From JANXVY01 sp040080145 (GTDB taxonomy: Bacteria > Pseudomonadota > Alphaproteobacteria > Rhizobiales > Hyphomicrobiaceae), in the NCBI GenBank assembly GCA_040080145.1, contig JBEBJA010000186.1, positions 1 to 54,217 of the forward strand: a DNA stretch of 54,217 bases, given 5' to 3'. Below, piece by piece: positions 50,865-54,217 of the stretch. A program made the position numbers and the translations under genes. The notes below the pieces were generated by a model, which was not told the DNA's origin, did no database searches, and was given only the letters and a program-made list of their open reading frames with translations. Numbering within the stretch: position 1 is the first letter of the stretch; each line of letters opens with the position of its first letter.

Positions 50865-51143
50865 GAGGGGAGGAGCAGCGCGTCAAGCGCGCGGGTCGTC
50901 CGAGTGGGGTAGAGAGCACTTGCGGCGCTGCTCCAGCAAGATTTATGGCCTACCCGCAGCGTTAAACAGTCGCTGACCTGGGAGTTTCACCCAGGCGGGT
51001 GCGGCGAGCCTCGGGAACGGCCATTGCGTATGGCACCCCCGACTTGCATCCCGCTGCCACCAAATGGACCGCCTCCGGATTGGCACCCCTCGCTGCAACA
51101 AGACCCGCCCAGAATAGATTGACGCTAAGCGCGCGGGGATAAG
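50865..51143 (-). ncRNA. Structured non-coding element, copy 2 (possible HEARO/omega-RNA-like)
   Basis: About 279 nt; its reverse complement is homologous to 32555-32860. Plus-strand coordinates of stems: GGAGCAGCGC (50872-50881) with GCGCTGCTCC (50925-50934); CCTGGG (50977-50982) with CCCAGG (50990-50995); GCCAT (51020-51024) with ATGGC (51030-51034). The 10-bp stem has C-G where copy 1 has T-A. The linker between the GCCAT and CCTGGG stems is shorter than in copy 1. Conserved strings read on the minus strand include CTTATCCCCGC, GGGATGCAAGTCGGG, CGCACCCGCCTGGGTGAAAC and GTGCTCTCTACCCC. No coding frame is shared. Confidence 0.65.
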
Positions 51144-51423
51144 TATCTGGGAATTCGCTGCCGCGTAGGGTGCAATACGGCTGCGCCTATTGCACCGTCT
51201 GTCCCCGCCGCGAGACGGCGCAATACGCCAAGAGGCTATTGCACCCTGCAATCCACATCTCATCGCGAGTCTCGCCACTCCTCCACATGCTGTCATCCCG
51301 GCCGCAGCGCAGCATTTTTCACGGCGCAGTGCAGACACGGGACCCAGGAGCCGCAAACGCTCACCCCACGATCACCATCGCCCTCATTGTCATCGCCCCA
51401 TCAATCGTCACCGCCCTCCCCAC

Positions 51424-51713
51424 TTGTCATCCTCGGTCCAAGTCCACGGCTGTCCGGTTCCCGATTTTGCTCGTCGCCGGACAATGTTTGTAGCTTCGGG
51501 AACTTCCGGTTTGAATGGCTGGCCTGGATACGGATTCCCCTCCCACTGTTTTCCCGGACAAGTGCGCCCTTAAGCGCACGCAGATCCGGGATCTTTACCA
51601 CTCCCATGCTGGTAAAGACCACGGATCAGCCAAGTGCAGGGGCCGTCCGGGGAAACAGTGAAGGTGGCAACAAGTTAAACCGGACAGCCGTGGGACAAGT
51701 CCGAGGATGACAA
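51424..51713. repeat. 290-bp branched inverted-repeat element
   Basis: Outer arms: TTGTCATCCTCGG (51424-51436) with CCGAGGATGACAA (51701-51713), and ACGGCTGTCCGGTT (51446-51459) with AACCGGACAGCCGT (51678-51691). Inner arms: a 16-bp stem (51544-51559 with 51645-51660, one T-G pair). Inside it are a GTGCGC/GCGCAC hairpin (51562-51579) and a GATCCG plus TCTTTACCA stem closing at 51592-51618. Non-coding. Confidence 0.75.
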
Positions 51714-51736
51714 ACGGAGAGGCCGAACTTTGTCGC

Positions 51737-51801
51737 AAAAAAGAGGGGGATCGGGGTCTCCCCGAGCGGGTTAAGGGCGGCAGCCCTTATCCGCGCAGCG
51801 G
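51737..51801. repeat. Triple-hairpin repeat, copy D
   Basis: Stems: TCGGGG (51751-51756) with CCCCGA (51760-51765); TAAGGGC (51772-51778) with GCCCTTA (51783-51789); CCGC (51791-51794) with GCGG (51798-51801). Lead-in CGCAAAAAAGAGG, spacer GCGGGT. Stem 2 is identical to copy B, while stems 1 and 3 differ. Confidence 0.75.
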
Positions 51802-51802
51802 C

Positions 51803-51982
51803 TCACTCCGCCGCAACTGGCTTAAGCTCATAAACCTGCCCTTCCTTGCTCGCCGCTTGAAGATCGCCACTCTTCAGCGCCGCCTCCACCCGCTGCAATT
51901 TCATGGCGTCATCGAGCGAAACATGCGGCCCCCAGGCTCCGTCATCGGGAATGCCGATTTCGAATAGCCTCCAACGTCCCGC
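51803..51982 (-). pseudogene. Open frame without a start codon downstream of uvrA
   Basis: A 59-codon frame ending at 51803 reads FEIGIPDDGAWGPHVSLDDA and continues MKLQRVEAALKSGD to YELKPVAAE. It looks like a genuine small protein by composition and codon use, but the frame has no ATG, GTG or TTG before the conserved-looking part. An ATG with a G-rich ribosome site at 51986 lies in another frame, so a single-base change may have broken the gene. Could also start at a non-standard codon. Follows uvrA by a few bases. Confidence 0.4.
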
Positions 51983-51991
51983 TCATTCCCC

Positions 51992-54217
<2,226 letters not shown>

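Larger units (their letters stand above)
50749..51802. other. Repeat-rich gene-less region
   Basis: About 1,050 bases with no credible gene. It holds the second structured element (50865-51143), a TGTCATCCCGG-type repeat (about 51291-51350), the branched inverted-repeat element (51424-51713) and triple-hairpin copy D (51737-51801). Open frames here are translations of these. Confidence 0.7.

Noticed and set aside
50943..51356. A minus-strand open frame of 137 codons
   Set aside because: It reads through the structured element. Equivalent frames in the other copy are broken, so protein coding is not supported.

Overview
The window is about 54 kb of GC-rich chromosomal DNA from an alphaproteobacterium. 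The evidence is the glyQ / S49 peptidase / TrmN6 / DUF2007 / polyprenyl synthase neighbourhood, yajC-secD-secF followed by an Mth938-fold gene, an EipA-like DUF1134 protein, TrmFO, and many GC-rich palindromic intergenic repeats of the kind common in Hyphomicrobiales and relatives. The genus cannot be fixed from the sequence alone. No rRNA, tRNA, CRISPR array, prophage or complete insertion sequence was seen.

Layout. 0-3.2 kb: a small membrane protein, a lone PelA-like polysaccharide deacetylase and a zinc-ribbon protein. 3.2-10.6 kb: repeats, then (minus strand) a DUF4240 gene, glyQ, a beta-barrel protein and a caspase-fold lipoprotein; then an AbrB/Doc toxin-antitoxin pair (plus); then a small membrane protein, an S49 peptidase, TrmN6 and DUF2007 (minus). 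10.6-16.8 kb: polyprenyl diphosphate synthase, two envelope-type acyltransferases, pheA, an SDR and a 2TM protein. 16.9-20.4 kb: a molybdenum hydroxylase operon (2Fe-2S subunit, diheme cytochrome, Moco subunit). 20.6-25.7 kb: yajC-secD-secF, then homologues of two mitochondrial complex I assembly factors (Mth938/NDUFAF3 and squalene-phytoene-synthase-like/NDUFAF6) around a PuuD-like membrane protein. 25.7-38.9 kb: SGNH hydrolase, MgtC, trmFO, a two-component pair, queA, serS, surE, an unknown gene, RlpA, a MoCF-domain protein and an SRAP protein. 39.2-54.2 kb: a Clp_N/coiled-coil protein, an SRPBCC protein, a Deg protease, Nudix, DUF1134, a NodB deacetylase, MarR, small coiled-coil proteins and the 3' part of uvrA.

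The most unusual content is in the gaps. (1) Two diverged copies, in opposite orientation, of an approximately 280-305 nt non-coding element lie upstream of serS (32555-32860) and near 50.9-51.1 kb (50865-51143). Stems are conserved, with a compensatory base change and one stem-loop that differs in size. Part of the sequence resembles, from memory, the HEARO / omega RNAs of IscB-type transposons, but no IscB gene is present. (2) A short repeat of consecutive hairpins occurs four times (probably five) with different sequences but the same fold. (3) A 226-bp nested inverted-repeat element flanked by CTAG has inserted into a 15-bp tandem array that repeats the stop codon of the Deg protease gene. 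(4) A 290-bp branched inverted-repeat structure lies at 51.4-51.7 kb.

Two housekeeping proteins carry insertions. Seryl-tRNA synthetase has an in-frame block of about 95 residues with lower GC in its catalytic domain. UvrA carries an in-frame piece of a palindromic repeat at the window edge.
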